Below are positions 34,647 to 49,665 of a stretch of DNA of 64,000 nt, one piece after another. The notes below the pieces were generated by a model. That model had not been told where the DNA came from, did no database searches, and saw nothing but the letters and a program-made list of their open reading frames with translations. How positions within the stretch are numbered: the stretch's first letter is position 1; every line of letters starts with the position of its first letter. This DNA comes from Colletes latitarsis (Eukaryota > Arthropoda > Insecta > Hymenoptera > Colletidae): positions 27,283,672-27,347,671 of the forward strand of contig NC_135134.1 of the NCBI RefSeq assembly GCF_051014445.1, in the 5' to 3' direction. The position numbers and the translations under genes are program-made.

Positions 34647-37600
34647 CCTGATGAGGGCAAATCCTAGACCTAACCCAGACCTAAAATGCGTTATCCTCTA
34701 AAATATTTATCAAGACCAGGTTTAATTGATTGTTTCAGTGTGGTCCCACATTACTACGTGATCCAAAACAGATAAAACCCAGGATCTGTTCAACAAGTAT
34801 GTGAAAAACGCGAAAGTATGAGCCTGATGAGGGCAAATCCCAGACCTATCCCAGACCTAACTTGCGTTGTCCCCTAAGATATTGATGGAAACCAGGTTTA
34901 ATTGACTGTTTCAGTGTTGTACTTCATTACTACGTGATACAATCCAGAAACAGCCCAGGATCTAGCCATCAAGTATGAGAAATATGCGAAAGAATGAGCC
35001 TGATGAGAGCAAATCCCAGACCTAACCTAGACCAAACATGAATTATTCTCTAAAATATTGATCGGAACCATGTTCAATTGACTGTTTCAGTGTTGTACTT
35101 CATTACTACGTGATGCAATCCAGAAAAAGCCCAGGATCTAGCCATCAAGTATGAGAAATATGCGAAAGAATGAGCCTGATGAGGGCAAATCCTAGACCTA
35201 ACCCAGACCTAACATGCGTTATCCTCTAAAATATTTATCCAGACCAGGTTTCATTGAATGTTTCACTGTGGTACCACTTTACTACGTGATCCAATCCAGA
35301 AATAGCCCAGGATCTAGCCATGAAGTATGAGAAATATGCGAAAGTAAGAGCCTGATGAGGGCAAATCCTAGACCTATCCCAGACCTAACTTGCGTTATCC
35401 TCCAAAATATTGATCGAAACCAGGTTTAATTGTCTGTTTCAGCGTGGTACCACATTACTACGTGATACAATCCAGAAACAGCCCAGGATCTAGCCATGAA
35501 GTATGGGAAATATGCGAAAGTATGAGCCTGATGAGGGCAAATCCTAGTCTAAACCCAGACCCAACATGCGTTATCCTCTAAAATATTGATCGCAACCAGG
35601 TTTAATTGATTGTTTCAGTGTGGTCCCACATTACTACGTGATCCAAACCAGAAAAAACCCAGGATCCGTTCAACAAGTATGTGAGGAATGCGAAAGTATG
35701 AGTCTGATGAGTGAAAATCCCAGGCCTAACCTAGACCTAACATGAATTATTCTCTAAAATATTGATCGAAACCAGATTTAATTGACTGTTTCAGTGTGGT
35801 CCCACATTACTACGTGATGCAAACCAGAAAAAACCCAGGGTCCGTTCAACAAGTATGTGAAGAATGCGATAGTATGAGTCTGATGAGTGAAAATCCCAGG
35901 CCTAATCTAGACCTAACATACGTTATCCTCAAAAATATTGACCGAAACCTGGTTTAATCGACTGTTTCAGTGTGGTACCATATTACTATGTGATCCAAAC
36001 CAGAAAATAACCCAGGATCTGATCAACGAGTATGTGAAGGGTGCGAAAGTATGAGTCTGACGAGGTCAAATCCCAGACGTATCCCAGACCTAACATGCGT
36101 TGTCCTCTAAAATATTGAAGGAAACCAGGTTTAATTGACTGTTTCAGTGTTGTACTTCATTACTACGTTATGCAATCCAGAAAAAGCCCGGGATCTAGCC
36201 ATCAAGTATGAGAAATATGCGAAAGAATGAGCCTGATGAGGGCAAATCCTAGACCTAATCCAGACCTAACATGCGTTATCCTCTAAAATATTGATTGAAA
36301 CCAGGATTAATTGACTGTTTCAGCGTGGTACCACATTACTACGTGATACAATCCAGAAAAAGCCCAGGATCTAGCCATCAAGTTTGAGAAATATGCGAAA
36401 GAATGAGCCTGATGAGGGCAAATCCTAGACCTAATCCAGACCTAACATGCGTTATCCTCTAAAATATTGATCGCAACCAGGTTTAATTGACTGTTTCAGT
36501 GTGGTCCCACATTACTACGTGATCCAAACCAGAAAAAACCCAGGATCAGTTCAACAAGTATGTGAAAAACGCGAAAGTATGAGTCTGATGAGGTCAAATT
36601 CCAGACCTATCCCAGACTTAACTTGCGTTATCCTCTAAAATATTGATCGAAACCAGGTTTAATCGACTGTTTCAGTGTGGTACCACATTACTACGTGATC
36701 CAAACCAGAAAAAACCCAGGATCTGTTCAACAAGTATGTGAAAAACGCGAAAGTATGAGCCTGATGAGGGCAAATCCCAGACCTATCCCAGACCTAACTT
36801 GCGTTATCCTCTAAAATATTGATCGAAACCTGGTTTAATTGACTGTTTCAGCGTGGTACCACATTACTACGTGATACAATCCAGAAACAGCCCAGGATCT
36901 AGCCATGAAGTATGAGAAATATGCGAAAGTATGAGCCTGATGAGGGCAAATCCTAGACCTAACCCAGACCTAACATGCGTTATCCTCTAAAATATTTATC
37001 AAGACCAGGTTTAATTGATTGCTTCAGTGTGGTCCCACATTACTACGTGATCCAAACCAGAAAAAACCCAGGATCTGTTCAATATGTATGAGAAATATGC
37101 GAAAGAATGAGCCTGATGAGAGCAAATCCCAGACCTTACCTTGACCTAACATGAATTATTCTCTAAAATATTGATCGAAACCAGATTTAATTGACTGTTT
37201 CAGCGTGGTACCACACTACTACGTGATCCAAACCAGAAAAAACCCAGGATCCGTTCAACAAGTATGTTAAAACTGCGACAGTATGAGTCTGATGAGGGCA
37301 AATCCAAGACCTATCCCAGACTTAACTTGCGTTATCCTCTAAAATATTGATCGAAACCAGGTTTAATCGACTGTTTCAGCGTGGTACCACATTACTACGT
37401 GATCCAAACCAGAAAAAGCCCACGATCTAGCCATGAAGTATGAGAAATATGCGAAAGTAAGAGCCTGATGAGGGCAAATCCTAGACCTATCCCAGACCTA
37501 ACTTGCGTTATCCTCTAAAATATTGATCGAAACCAGGTTTAATTGACTGTTTCAGCGTGGTACCACATTACTACGTGATACAATCCAGAAACAGCCCAGG

Positions 37601-38192
37601 ATCTAGCCATGAAGTATGAGAAATATGCGAAAGTATGAGCCTGATGAGGGCAAATCCTAGACCTAACCCAGACCTAAAATGCGTTATCCTCTAAAATATT
37701 TATCAAGACCAGGTTTAATTGATTGTTTCAGTGTGGTCCCACATTACTACGTGATCCAAAACAGAAAAAACCCAGGATCTGTTCAACAAGTATGTGAAAA
37801 ACGCGAAAGTATGAGCCTGATGAGGGCAAATCCCAGACCTAACCAAGACCTAAGATGCATTATCCTCTAAAATATTTATCCAGACCAGGTTTCATTGAAT
37901 GTTTCACTGTGGTACCACTTTACTACGTGATCCAATCCAGAAATAGCCCAGGATCTAGCCATGAAGTATGAGAAATATGCGAAAGAATGAGCCTGATGAG
38001 AGCAAATCCCAGACCTAACCTAGACCAAACATGAATTATTCTCTAAAATATTGATCGAAACCATGTTCAATTGACTGTTTCAGTGTTGTACTTCATTACT
38101 ACGTGATGCAATCCAGAAAAAGCCCATTATCTAGCCATCAAGTATGAGAAATATGCGAAAGAATGAGCCTGATGAGGGCAAATCCAATACCT

Positions 38193-38206
38193 ATCCCAGA
38201 CCTAAC
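38193..38206 (+). other. Paralogous empty site of the truncated element
   Basis: Single uninterrupted ATCCCAGACCTAAC within the same flanking variants as the truncated copy: CCCATTATCTAGCC upstream, and CCAGAAATAGCCC and CTGACGAGGGC downstream. Confidence 0.75.
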
Positions 38207-40569
38207 TTGCGTTATCCTCTAAAATATTGATCGAAACCAGGTATAATTGACTGCTTCAGTGTGGTACCACATTACTACGTGATCCAATCCAGAAATAGCC
38301 CAGGATCCAGCCATGAAGTATGAGAAATATGCGAAAGTATGAGCCTGACGAGGGCAAATCCTAGACCTAACCCAAACCTAACATGCGTTATCCTCTAAAA
38401 TATTTATCAAGACCAGGTTTAATTGATTGTTTCATTGTGGACCCACATTACTACGTGATCCAAACCAGAAAAAACCCAGGATCCGTTCAAGAAGTATGTG
38501 AAGAATGCGAAAGTATGAGTCTGATGAGTGAAAATCCTAGACCTAACCTAGACCTAAGATGCATTATCCTCTAAAATATTTATCCAGACCAGGTTTCATT
38601 GAATGTTTCACTGTGGTACCATTTTACTACGTGATCCAATCCAGAAATAGCCCAGGATCTAGCCATGAAGTATGAGAAATATGCGAAAGTATGAGCCTGA
38701 TGAGGGCAAATCCTAGACCTATCCCAGACCTAACTTGCGTTATCCTCCAAAATATTGATCGAAACCAGGTTTAATTGTCTGTTTCAGCGTGGTACCACAT
38801 TACTACGTGATACAATCCAGAAACAGCCCAGGATCTAGCCATGAAGTATGAGAAATATGCGAAAGTATGAGCCTGATGAGGGCAAATCCTAGTCTAAACC
38901 CAGACCCAACATGCGTTATCCTCTAATATATTTATCAAGACCAGGTTTAATTGATTGTTTCAGTGTGGTCCCACATTACTACGTGATCCAAACCAGAAAA
39001 AACCCAGGATCAGTTCAACAAGTATGTGAGGAATGCGAAAGTATGAGTCTGATGAGTGAAAATCCCAGGCCTAACCTAGACCTAACATGAATTATTCTCT
39101 AAAATATTGATCGAAACCAGATTTAATTGACTGTTTCAGTGTGGTCCCACATTACTACGTGATGCAAACCAGAAAAAACCCAGGGTCCGTTCAACAAGTA
39201 TGTGAAGAATGCGATAGTATGAGTCTGATGAGTGAAAATCCCAGGCCTAATCTAGACCTAACATGCGTTATCCTCAAAAATATTGACCGAAACCTGGTTT
39301 AATCGACTGTTTCATTGTGGTAGCATATTACTATGTGATCCAAACCAGAAAATAACCCAGGATCTGATCAACGAGTATGTGAAGGGTGCGAAAGTATGAG
39401 TCTGACGAGGTCAAATCCCAGACGTATCCCAGACCTAACATGCGTTATCCTCTAAAATATTGATCGAAACCAGGTTTAATCGACTGCTTCAGTGTGGTAC
39501 CACATTACTACGTGATCTAAACCAGAAAAAACCCAGGATCTGTTCAACAAGTATGTGAAAAACGCGAAAGTATGAGCCTGATTAGGGCGAATCCCAGATC
39601 TATCCCAGACCTAACTTGCGTTGTCCTCTAAAATATTGATGGAAACCAGGTTTAATTGACTGTTTCAGTGTTGTACTTCATTACTACGTTATGCAATCCA
39701 GAAAAAGCCCGGGATCTAGCCATCAAGTATGAGAAATATGCGAAAGAATGAGCCTGATGAGGGCAAATCCTAGACCTAATCCAGACCTAACATGCGTTAT
39801 CCTCTAAAATATTGATCGAAACCAGGGTTAATTGACTGCTTCAGTGTGGTCCCACATTACTACGTGATCCAAACCAGAAAAAACCCAGGACCTGTTCAAC
39901 ATGTATGAGAAATATGCGAAAGAATGAGCCTGATGAGAGCAAATCCCAGACCTAACCTAGACCTAACATGAATTATTCTCTAAAATATTGATCGAAACCA
40001 GGTTTAATTGACTGTTTCAGCGTGGTACCACATTACTACGTGATACAATCCAGAAAAAGCCCAGGATCTAGCCATCAAGTTTGAGAAATATGCGAAAGAA
40101 TGAGCCTGATGAGGGCAAATCCTAGACCTAATCCAGACCTAACATGCGTTATCCTCTAAAATATTGACCGCAACCAGGTTTAATTGACTGTTTCAGTGTG
40201 GTCCCACATTACTACGTGATCCAAACCAGAAAAAACCCAGGATCAGTTCAACAAGTATGTGAAAAACGCGAAAGTATGAGTCTGATGAGGTCAAATTCCA
40301 GACCTATCCCAGACTTAACTTGCGTTATCCTCTAAAATATTGATCGAAACCAGGTGTAATCGTCTGTTTCAGCGTGGTACCACATTACTACGTGATCCAA
40401 ACCAGAAAAAACCCAGGATCTGTTCAACAAGTATGTGAAAAACGCGAAAGTATGAGTCGGATGAGGGCAAATCCCAGACCTATCCCAGACCTAACTTGCG
40501 TTATCCTCTAAAATATTGATCGAAACCAGGTTTAATTGACTGTTTCAGCGTGGTACCACATTACTACGT

Positions 40570-42470
40570 GATACAATCCAGAAACAGCCCAGGATCTAGC
40601 CATGAAGTATGAGAAATATGCGAAAGTATGAGCCTGATGAGGGCAAATCCTAGACCTAACCCAGACCTAACATGCGTTATCCTCTAAAATATTTATCAAG
40701 ACCAGGTTTAATTGATTGTTTCAGTGTGGTCCCACATTACTACGTGATCCAAACCAGAAAAAACCCAGGATCTGTTCAATATGTATGAGAAATATGCGAA
40801 AGAATGAGCCTGATGAGAGCAAATCCCAGACCTTACCTTGACCTAACATGAATTATTCTCTAAAATATTGATCGAAACCAGGATTAATTGACTGTTTCAG
40901 TGTGGTCCCACATTACTACGTGATCCAAACCAGAAAAAACCCAGGATCCGTTCAACAAGTATATGAAGAATGCGAAAGTATGAGTCTGATGAGTGAAAAT
41001 CCCAGGCCTAACCTAGACCTAACATGCGTTATCCTATAAAATATTGATCGAAACCAGGTTTAATGGACTGTTTCAGTGTGGTACCACACTACTACGTGAT
41101 TCAAACCAGAAAAAACCCAGGATGTGTTCAACAAGTATGTTAAAACTGCGACAGTATGAGTCTGATGAGGGCAAATCCAAGACCTATCCCAGACTTAACT
41201 TGCGTTATCCTCTAAAATATTGATCGAAACCAGGTTTAATCGACTGTTTCAGCGTGGTACCACATTACTACGTGATCCAAACCAGAAAAAGCCCACGATC
41301 TAGCCATGAAGTATGAGAAATATGCGAAAGTAAGAGCCTGATGAGGGCAAAGCCTAGACCTATCCCAGACCTAACTTGCGTTATCCTCTAAAATATTGAT
41401 CGAAACCAGGTTTAATTGACTGTTTCAGCGTGGTACCACATTACTACGTGATACAATCCAGAAACAGCCCAGGATCTAGCCATGAAGTATGAGAAATATG
41501 CGAAAGTATGAGCCTGATGAGGGCAAATCCTAGACCTAACCCAGACCTAAATGCGTTATCCTCTAAAATATTTATCAAGACCAGGTTTAATTGATTGTTT
41601 CAGTGTGGTCCCACATTACTACGTGATCCAAAACAGAAAAAACCCAGGATCTGTTCAACAAGTATGTGAAAAACGCGAAAGTATGAGCCTGATGAGGGCA
41701 AATCCCAGACCTATCCCAGACCTAACTTGCGTTGTCCCCTAAGACATTGATGGAAACCAGGTTTAATTGACTGTTTCAGTGTTGTACTTCATTACTACGT
41801 GATGCGATCCAGAAAAAGCCCAGGATCTAGCCATCAAGTATGAGAAATATGCGAAAGAATGAGCCTGATGAGAGCAAATCCCAGACCTAACCTTGACCAA
41901 AAATGAATTATTCTCTAAAATATTGATCGAAACCATGTTCAATTGACTGTTTCAGTGTTGTACTTCATTACTACGTGATGGAATCCAGAAAAAGCCCAGG
42001 ATCTAGCCATCAAGTATGAGAAATATGCGAAAGAATGAGCCTGATGAGGGCAAATCCTAGACCTAACCCAGACCTAACATGCGTTATCCTCTAAAATATT
42101 TATCCAGACCAGGTTTCATTGAATGTTTCAGTGTGGTACCACTTTACAACGTGATCCAATCCAGAAATAGCCCAGGATCTAGCCATGAAGTATGAGAAAT
42201 ATGCGAAAGTATGAGCCTGATGAGGGGAAATCCTAGACCTAACCTAGACCTAAAATTCGTTATCCTCTAAAATATTTATCAAGACCAGGTTAAATTGATT
42301 GTTTCAGTGTGGTCCCACATTACTACGTGATCCAAACCAGAAAAAACCCAGGATCTGTTCAACAAGTATGTGAAAAACGCGAAAGTATGAGCCTGATGAG
42401 GGCAAATCCCAGACCTATCCCAGACCTAACTTGCGTTGTCCCCTAAGATATTGATGGAAACCAGGTTTAA
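40570..42470 (+). repeat. 1.9-kb satellite block duplicated at 43915-45815
   Basis: Shared rare variants in the same order, such as ATCCTATAAAATATTG, CTGCGACAGTATG and GTCCCCTAAGA, occur in both blocks with an offset of about 3345 bp. The match ends near 45815, where the second copy joins a different monomer type. Boundaries are approximate. Confidence 0.75.
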
Positions 42471-42768
42471 TTAACTGTTTCAGTGTTGTCCTTCATTACT
42501 ACGTGATGCGATCCAGAAAAAGCCCAGGATCTAGCCATCAAGTATGAGAAATATGCGAAAGAATGAGCCTGATGAGAGCAAATCCCAGACCTAACCTAGA
42601 CCAAACATGAATTATTCTCTAAAATATTGTTCGAAATCATGTTCAATTGACTGTTTCAGTGTTGTACTTCATTACTACGTGATGCAATCCAGAAAAAGCC
42701 CGTTATCTAGCCATCAAGTATGAGAAATATGCGAAAGAATGAGCCTGATGAGGGCAAATCCAAGACCT

Positions 42769-42782
42769 ATCCCAGACCTAAC
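42769..42782 (+). other. Paralogous empty site of the truncated element
   Basis: Single ATCCCAGACCTAAC preceded by GGGCAAATCCAAGACCT and an upstream monomer with the rare variant TTGTTCGAAATCATGTTC, as at 25829, and followed by the same downstream variants as at 27643. It shows the pre-insertion state. Confidence 0.8.
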
Positions 42783-45700
42783 TTGCGTTATCCTCTAAAA
42801 TATTGATCGAAACCAGGTATAATTGACTGTTTCAGTGTGGTACCACATTACTACGTGATCCAATCCAGAAATAGCCCAGGATCTAGCCATGAAGTATGAG
42901 AAATATGCGAAAGTATGAGCCTGACGAGGGCAAATCCTAGACCTAACCCAAACCTAACATGCGTTATCCACTAAAATATTTATCAAGACCAGGTTTAATT
43001 GATTGTTTCATTGTGGACCCACATTACTACGTGATCCAAACCAGAAAAAACCCAGGATCCGTTCAAGAAGTATGTGAAGAATGCGAAAGTATGAGTCTGA
43101 TGAGTGAAAATCCTAGACCTAACCTAGACCTAAGATGCATTATCCTCTAAAATATTTATCCAGACCAGGTTTCATTGAATGTTTCACTGTGGTACCACTT
43201 TACTACGTGATCCAATCCAGAAATAGCCCAGGATCTAGCCATGAAGTATGAGAAATATGCGAAAGTAAGAGTCTGATGAGTGAAAATCCCAGGCCTAACC
43301 TAGACCTAACATGAATTATTCTCTAAAATATTGATCGAAACCAGATTTAATTGACTGTTTCAGTGTGGTCCCACATTACTACGTGATGCAAACCAGAAAA
43401 AACCCAGGGTCCGTTCAACAAGTATGTGAAGAATGCGATAGTATGAGTCTGATGAGTGAAAATCCCAGGCCTAATCTAGACCTAACATGCGTTATCCTCA
43501 AAAATATTGACCGAAACCTGGTTTAATCGACTGTTTCAGTGTGGTACCATATTACTATGTGATCCAAACCAGAAAATAACCCAGGATCTGATCAACGAGT
43601 ATGTGAAGGGTGCGAAAGTATGAGTCTGACGAGGTCAAATCCCAGACGTATCCCAGACCTAACATGCGTTATCCTCTAAAATATTGATCGAAACCAGGTT
43701 TAATCGACTGCTTCAGTGTGGTGCCACATTACTACGTGATCCAAACCAGAAAAAACCCAGGATCTGTTCAACAAGTATGTGAAAAACGCGAAAGTATCAG
43801 CCTGATTAGGGCGAATCCCAGATCTATCCCAGACCTAACTTGCGTTGTCCTCTAAAATATTGATGGAAACCAGGTTTAATTGACTGTTTCAGTGTTGTAC
43901 TTCATTACTACGTGATACAATCCAGAAACAGCCCAGGATCTAGCCATGAAGTATGAGAAATATGCTAAAGTATGAGCCTGATGAGGGCAAATCCTAGACC
44001 TAACCCAGACCTAACATGCGTTATCCTCTAAAATATTTATCAAGACCAGGTTTAATTGATTGTTTCAGTGTGGTCCCACATTACTACGTGATCCAAACCA
44101 GAAAAAACCCAGGATCTGTTCAATATGTATGAGAAATATGCGAAAGAATGAGCCTGATGAGAGCAAATCCCAGACCTTACCTTGACCTAACATGAATTAT
44201 TCTCTAAAATATTGATCGAAACCAGGATTAATTGACTGTTTCAGTGTGGTCCCACATTACTACGTGATCCAAACCAGAAAAAACCCAGGATCCGTTCAAC
44301 AAGTATATGAAGAATGCGAAAGTATGAGTCTGATGAGTGAAAATCCCAGGCCTAACCTAGACCTAACATGCGTTATCCTATAAAATATTGATCGAAACCA
44401 GGTTTAATGGACTGTTTCAGTGTGGTACCACACTACTACGTGATTCAAACCAGAAAAAACCCAGGATGTGTTCAACAAGTATGTTAAAACTGCGACAGTA
44501 TGAGTCTGATGAGGGCAAATCCAAGACCTATCCCAGACTTAACTTGCGTTATCCTCTAAAATATTGATCGAAACCAGGTTTAATCGACTGTTTCAGCGTG
44601 GTACCACATTACTACGTGATCCAAACCAGAAAAAGCCCACGATCTAGCCATGAAGTATGAGAAATATGCGAAAGTAAGAGCCTGATGAGGGCAAATCCTA
44701 GACCTATCCCAGACCTAACTTGCGTTATCCTCTAAAATATTGATCGAAACCAGGTTTAATTGACTGTTTCAGCGTGGTACCACATTACTACGTGATACAA
44801 TCCAGAAACAGCCCAGGATCTAGCCATGAAGTATGAGAAATATGCGAAAGTATGAGCCTGATGAGGGCAAATCCTAGACCTAACCCAGACCTAAAATGCG
44901 TTATCCTCTAAAATACTTATCAAGACCAGGTTTAATTGATTGTTTCAGTGTGGTCCCACATTACTACGTGATCCAAAACAGAAAAAACCCAGGATCTGTT
45001 CAACAAGTATGTGAAAAACGCGAAAGTGTGAGCCTGATGAGGGCAAATCCCAGACCTATCCCAGACCTAACTTGCGTTGTCCCCTAAGATATTGATGGAA
45101 ACCAGGTTTAATTGACTGTTTCAGTGTTGTACTTCGTTACTACGTGATGCGATCCAGAAAAAGCCCAGGATCTAGCCATCAAGTATGAGAAATATGCGAA
45201 AGAATGAGCCTGATGAGAGCAAATCCCAGACCTAACCTAGACCAAAAATGAATTATTCTCTAAAATATTGATCGAAACCATGTTCAATTGACTGTTTCAG
45301 TGTTGTACTTCATTACTACGTGATGCAATCCAGAAAAAGCCCAGGATCTAGCCATCAAGTATGAGAAATATGCGAAAGAATGAGCCTGATGAGGGCAAAT
45401 CCTAGACCTAACCCAGACCTAACATGCGTTATCCTCTAAAATATTTATCCAGACCAGGTTTCATTGAATGTTTCAGTGTGGTACCACTTTACAACGTGAT
45501 CCAATCCAGAAATAGCCCAGGATCTAGCCATGAAGTATGAGAAATATGCGAAAGTATGAGCCTGATGAGGGGAAATCCTAGACCTAACCTAGACCTAAAA
45601 TTCGCTATCCTCTAAAATATTTATCAAGACCAGGTTAAATTGATTGTTTCAGTGTGGTCCCACATTACTACGTGATCCAAACCAGAAAAAACCCAGGATC

Positions 45701-46325
45701 TGTTCAACAAGTATGTGAAAAACGCGAAAGTATGAGCCTGATGAGGGCAAATCCCAGACCTATCCCAGACCTAACTTGCGTTGTCCCCTAAGATATTGAT
45801 GGAAACCAGGTTTAATCGACTGTTTCAGTGTGGTACCACATTACTACGTGATCCAAACCAGTAAAAACCCAGGATCCGTTCAACAAGTATGTGAAGAATG
45901 CGAAAGTATGAGTCTGCTGAGTGAAAATCCCCGGCCTAACCTACACCTAACATGCGTTATCCTCAAAAATATTGATCGAAACCTGGTTTAATCGACTGTT
46001 TCAGTGTGGTACCACATTACTATGTGATCCAAACCAGAAAAAAACACAGGATCTGTTCAACAAGTATGTGAAAAACGCGAAAGTATGAGCCTGATGAGGG
46101 CAAATCCCAGACCTATCCCAGACCTAACTTGCGTTGTCCTCTAAGATATTGATGGAAACCAGGTTTAATCGACTGTTTCAGTGTGGTACCACATTACTAC
46201 GTGATCCAAACCAGAAAATAACCCAGGATCTGTTCAACGAGTATGTGAAGTGTGCGAAAGTATGAGTCTGATGAGGGCAAATCCCAGACCTATCCCAGAC
46301 CTAACATGCGTTATCCTCTAAAATA

Positions 46326-49300
46326 TTGATCCAAACCAGGTCTAATGGACTGTTTCAGTGTGGTACCACACTACTACGTCATCCAAACCAGAAACAGCCC
46401 AGGATCTAGCCATGAAGTATGAGAAATATGCGAACGTATGAGCCTGATGAGGGCAAATCCTAGACCTAACCCAAACCTAACATGCGTTATCCTCTAAAAT
46501 AGTTATCAATACCAGGTTTAATTGATTGTTTCAGTGTGGTACCACATTACTACGTGATCCAAACCAGAAAGAACCCAGGATCCGTTCAAAAAGTATGTGA
46601 AGAATGCGAAAGTATGAGTCTGATGAGTGAAAAACCCCGGCCTAACCTAGACCTAACATGCGTTATCCTCAAAAATATTGATCGAAACCTGGTTTAATCG
46701 ACTGTTTCAGTGTGGTACCACATTACTATGTGATCCAAACCAGAAAATAACCCAGGTTCCGTTCAACGAGTATGTGAAGTGTGCGAAAGTATGATTCTGA
46801 TGAGGGCAAACACCAGACCTATCCCAGACCTAACATGCGTTATCCTCTAAAATATTTATCAATACCAGGTTTAATTGATTGTTTCAGTGTGGTACCACAT
46901 TACTACGTGATCCAAACCAGAAAAAACCCAGGATCCGTTCAAAAAGTATGTGAAGAATGCGAAAGTATGAGTCTGATGAGTGAAAATCCCAGACCTAACC
47001 TAGACCTAACATGCGTTATCCTCTAAAATATTGATCCAAACCAGGTCTAATGGACTGTTTCAGTGTGGTACCACACTACTACGTCATCCAAACCAGAAAC
47101 AGCCCAGGATCTAGCCATGAAGTATGAGAAATATGCGAACGTATGAGCCTGATGAGGGCAAATCCTAGACCTAACCCAAACCTAACATGCGTTATCCTCT
47201 AAAATAGTTATCAATACCAGGTTTAATTGATTGTTTCAGTGTGGTACCACATTACTACGTGATCCAAACCAGAAAGAACCCAGGATCCGTTCAAAAAGTA
47301 TGTGAAGAATGCGAAAGTATGAGTCTGATGAGTGAAAAACCCCGGCCTAACCTAGACCTAACATGCGTTATCCTCAAAAATATTGATCGAAACCTGGTTT
47401 AATCGACTGTTTCAGTGTGGTACCACATTACTATGTGATCCAAACCAGAAAATAACCCAGGTTCCGTTCAACGAGTATGTGAAGTGTGCGAAAGTATGAG
47501 TCTGATGAGGGCAAACACCAGACCTATCCCAGACCTAACATGCGTTATCCTCTAAAATATTTATCAATACCAGGTTTAATTGATTGTTTCAGTGTGGTAC
47601 CACATTACTACGTGATCCAAACCAGAAAAAACCCAGGATCCGTTCAAAAAGTATGTGAAGAATGCGAAAGTATGAGTCTGATGAGTGAAAATCCCAGACC
47701 TAACCTAGACCTAACATGCGTTATCCTCTAAAATATTGATCCAAACCAGGTTTAATGGACTGTTTCAGTGTGGTACCACACTACTACGTGATCCAAACCA
47801 GAAAAAACCCAGGATCCGTTCAACAAGTATGTGAAAAACGCGAAAGTATGAGCCTGATGAGAACAAATCCCAGACCTATCCCAGACCTAACTTGCGTTGT
47901 CCTCTAAGATATTGATGGAAACCAGGTTTAATTGACTGTTTCAGTGTTCTACTTCATTACTACGTGATGCAATCCAGAAAAAGCCCAGGATCTAGCCATC
48001 AAGTATGAGAAATATGCGAATGTATGAGCCTGATGAGGGCAAATCCTAGACCTATCCCAGACCTAACATGCGTTATCCTCTAAAATATTGATCCAAACCA
48101 GGTCTAATGGACTGTTTCAGTGTGGTACCACACTACTACGTCATCCAAACCAGAAACAGCCCAGGATCTAGCCATGAAGTATGAGAAATATGCGAACGTA
48201 TGAGCCTGATGAGGGCAAATCCTAGACCTAACCCAAACCTAACATGCGTTATCCTCTAAAATAGTTATCAATACCAGGTTTAATTGATTGTTTCAGTGTG
48301 GTACCACATTACTACGTGATCCAAACCAGAAAGAACCCAGGATCCGTTCAAAAAGTATGTGAAGAATGCGAAAGTATGAATCTGATGAGTGAAAAACCCC
48401 GGCCTAACCTAGACCTAACATGCGTTATCCTCAAAAATATTGATCGAAACCTGGTTTAATCGACTGTTTCAGTGTGGTACCACATTACTATGTGATCCAA
48501 ACCAGAAAATAACCCAGGTTCCGTTCAACGAGTATGTGAAGTGTGCGAAAGTATGAGTCTGATGAGGGCAAACACCAGACCTATCCCAGACCTAACATGC
48601 GTTATCCTCTAAAATATTTATCAATACCAGGTTTAATTGATTGTTTCAGTGTGGTACCACATTACTACGTGATCCAAACCAGAAAAAACCCAGGATCCGT
48701 TCAAAAAGTATGTGAAGAATGCGAAAGTATGAGTCTGATGAGTGAAAATCCCAGACCTAACCTAGACCTAACATGCGTTATCCTCTAAAATATTGATCCA
48801 AACCAGGTCTAATGGACTGTTTCAGTGTGGTACCACACTACTACGTCATCCAAACCAGAAACAGCCCAGGATCTAGCCATGAAGTATGAGAAATATGCGA
48901 ACGTATGAGCCTGATGAGGGCAAATCCTAGACCTAACCCAAACCTAACATGCGTTATCCTCTAAAATAGTTATCAATACCAGGTTTAATTGATTGTTTCA
49001 GTGTGGTACCACATTACTACGTGATCCAAACCAGAAAGAACCCAGGATCCGTTCAAAAAGTATGTGAAGAATGCGAAAGTATGAGTCTGATGAGTGAAAA
49101 ACCCCGGCCTAACCTAGACCTAACATGCGTTATCCTCAAAAATATTGATCGAAACCTGGTTTAATCGACTGTTTCAGTGTGGTACCACATTACTATGTGA
49201 TCCAAACCAGAAAATAACCCAGGTTCCGTTCAACGAGTATGTGAAGTGTGCGAAAGTATGAGTCTGATGAGGGCAAACACCAGACCTATCCCAGACCTAA

Positions 49301-49497
49301 CATGCGTTATCCTCTAAAATATTTATCAATACCAGGTTTAATTGATTGTTTCAGTGTGGTACCACATTACTACGTGATCCAAACCAGAAAAAACCCAGGA
49401 TCCGTTCAAAAAGTATGTGAAGAATGCGAAAGTATGAGTCTGATGAGTGAAAATCCCAGACCTAACCTAGACCTAACATGCGTTATCCTCAAAAATA
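46326..49497 (+). repeat. Higher-order repeat: 705-bp (4-monomer) units, first cluster
   Basis: The marker CCAGGTCTAATGGACTG, followed by a CACTACTACGTCATCC monomer and an AAATAGTTATCAATACC monomer, starts units at 46326, 47031, 48088 and 48793. Spacing is 705 bp except for a 352-bp (2-monomer) insertion at 47736-48087. Units are almost identical. Confidence 0.92.
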
Positions 49498-49665
49498 TTG
49501 ATCGAAACCTGGTTTAATCGACTGTTTCAGTGTGGTACCACATTACTATGTGATCCAAACCAGAAAATAACCCAGGTTCCGTTCAACGAGTATGTGAAGT
49601 GTGCGAAAGTATGAGTCTGATGAGGGCAAACACCAGACCTATCCCAGACCTAACATGCGTTATCC

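Larger units (their letters stand above)
34647..46325 (+). repeat. Mosaic of partial higher-order repeat blocks
   Basis: Fragments of the 13-monomer unit recur in altered order and spacing: the AGGATCAGTT marker reappears at 36542 and 40239, spacings of 17 and 21 monomers. Other blocks repeat at 3345 bp (19 monomers; 41551 and 44896), 3872 bp (37679 and 41551) and 4576 bp (38383 and 42959). This is what repeated unequal exchange would produce. Nothing other than satellite is visible. Confidence 0.85.

Noticed and set aside
46326..46500. Possible CENP-B box in the monomer
   Set aside because: The reverse strand has TTTCGATCAATATTT, which matches the TTCG and central A but lacks the CGGG half of the recognised core.
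46781..47026. Repeated 60-90 codon open frames through the satellite, some seemingly conserved between copies
   Set aside because: They start at the ATGCG of one monomer and end in the TCCTCTAA of the next in a different phase. Their similarity simply reflects the repeat. There are no promoters or splice context, and many monomers are disrupted.
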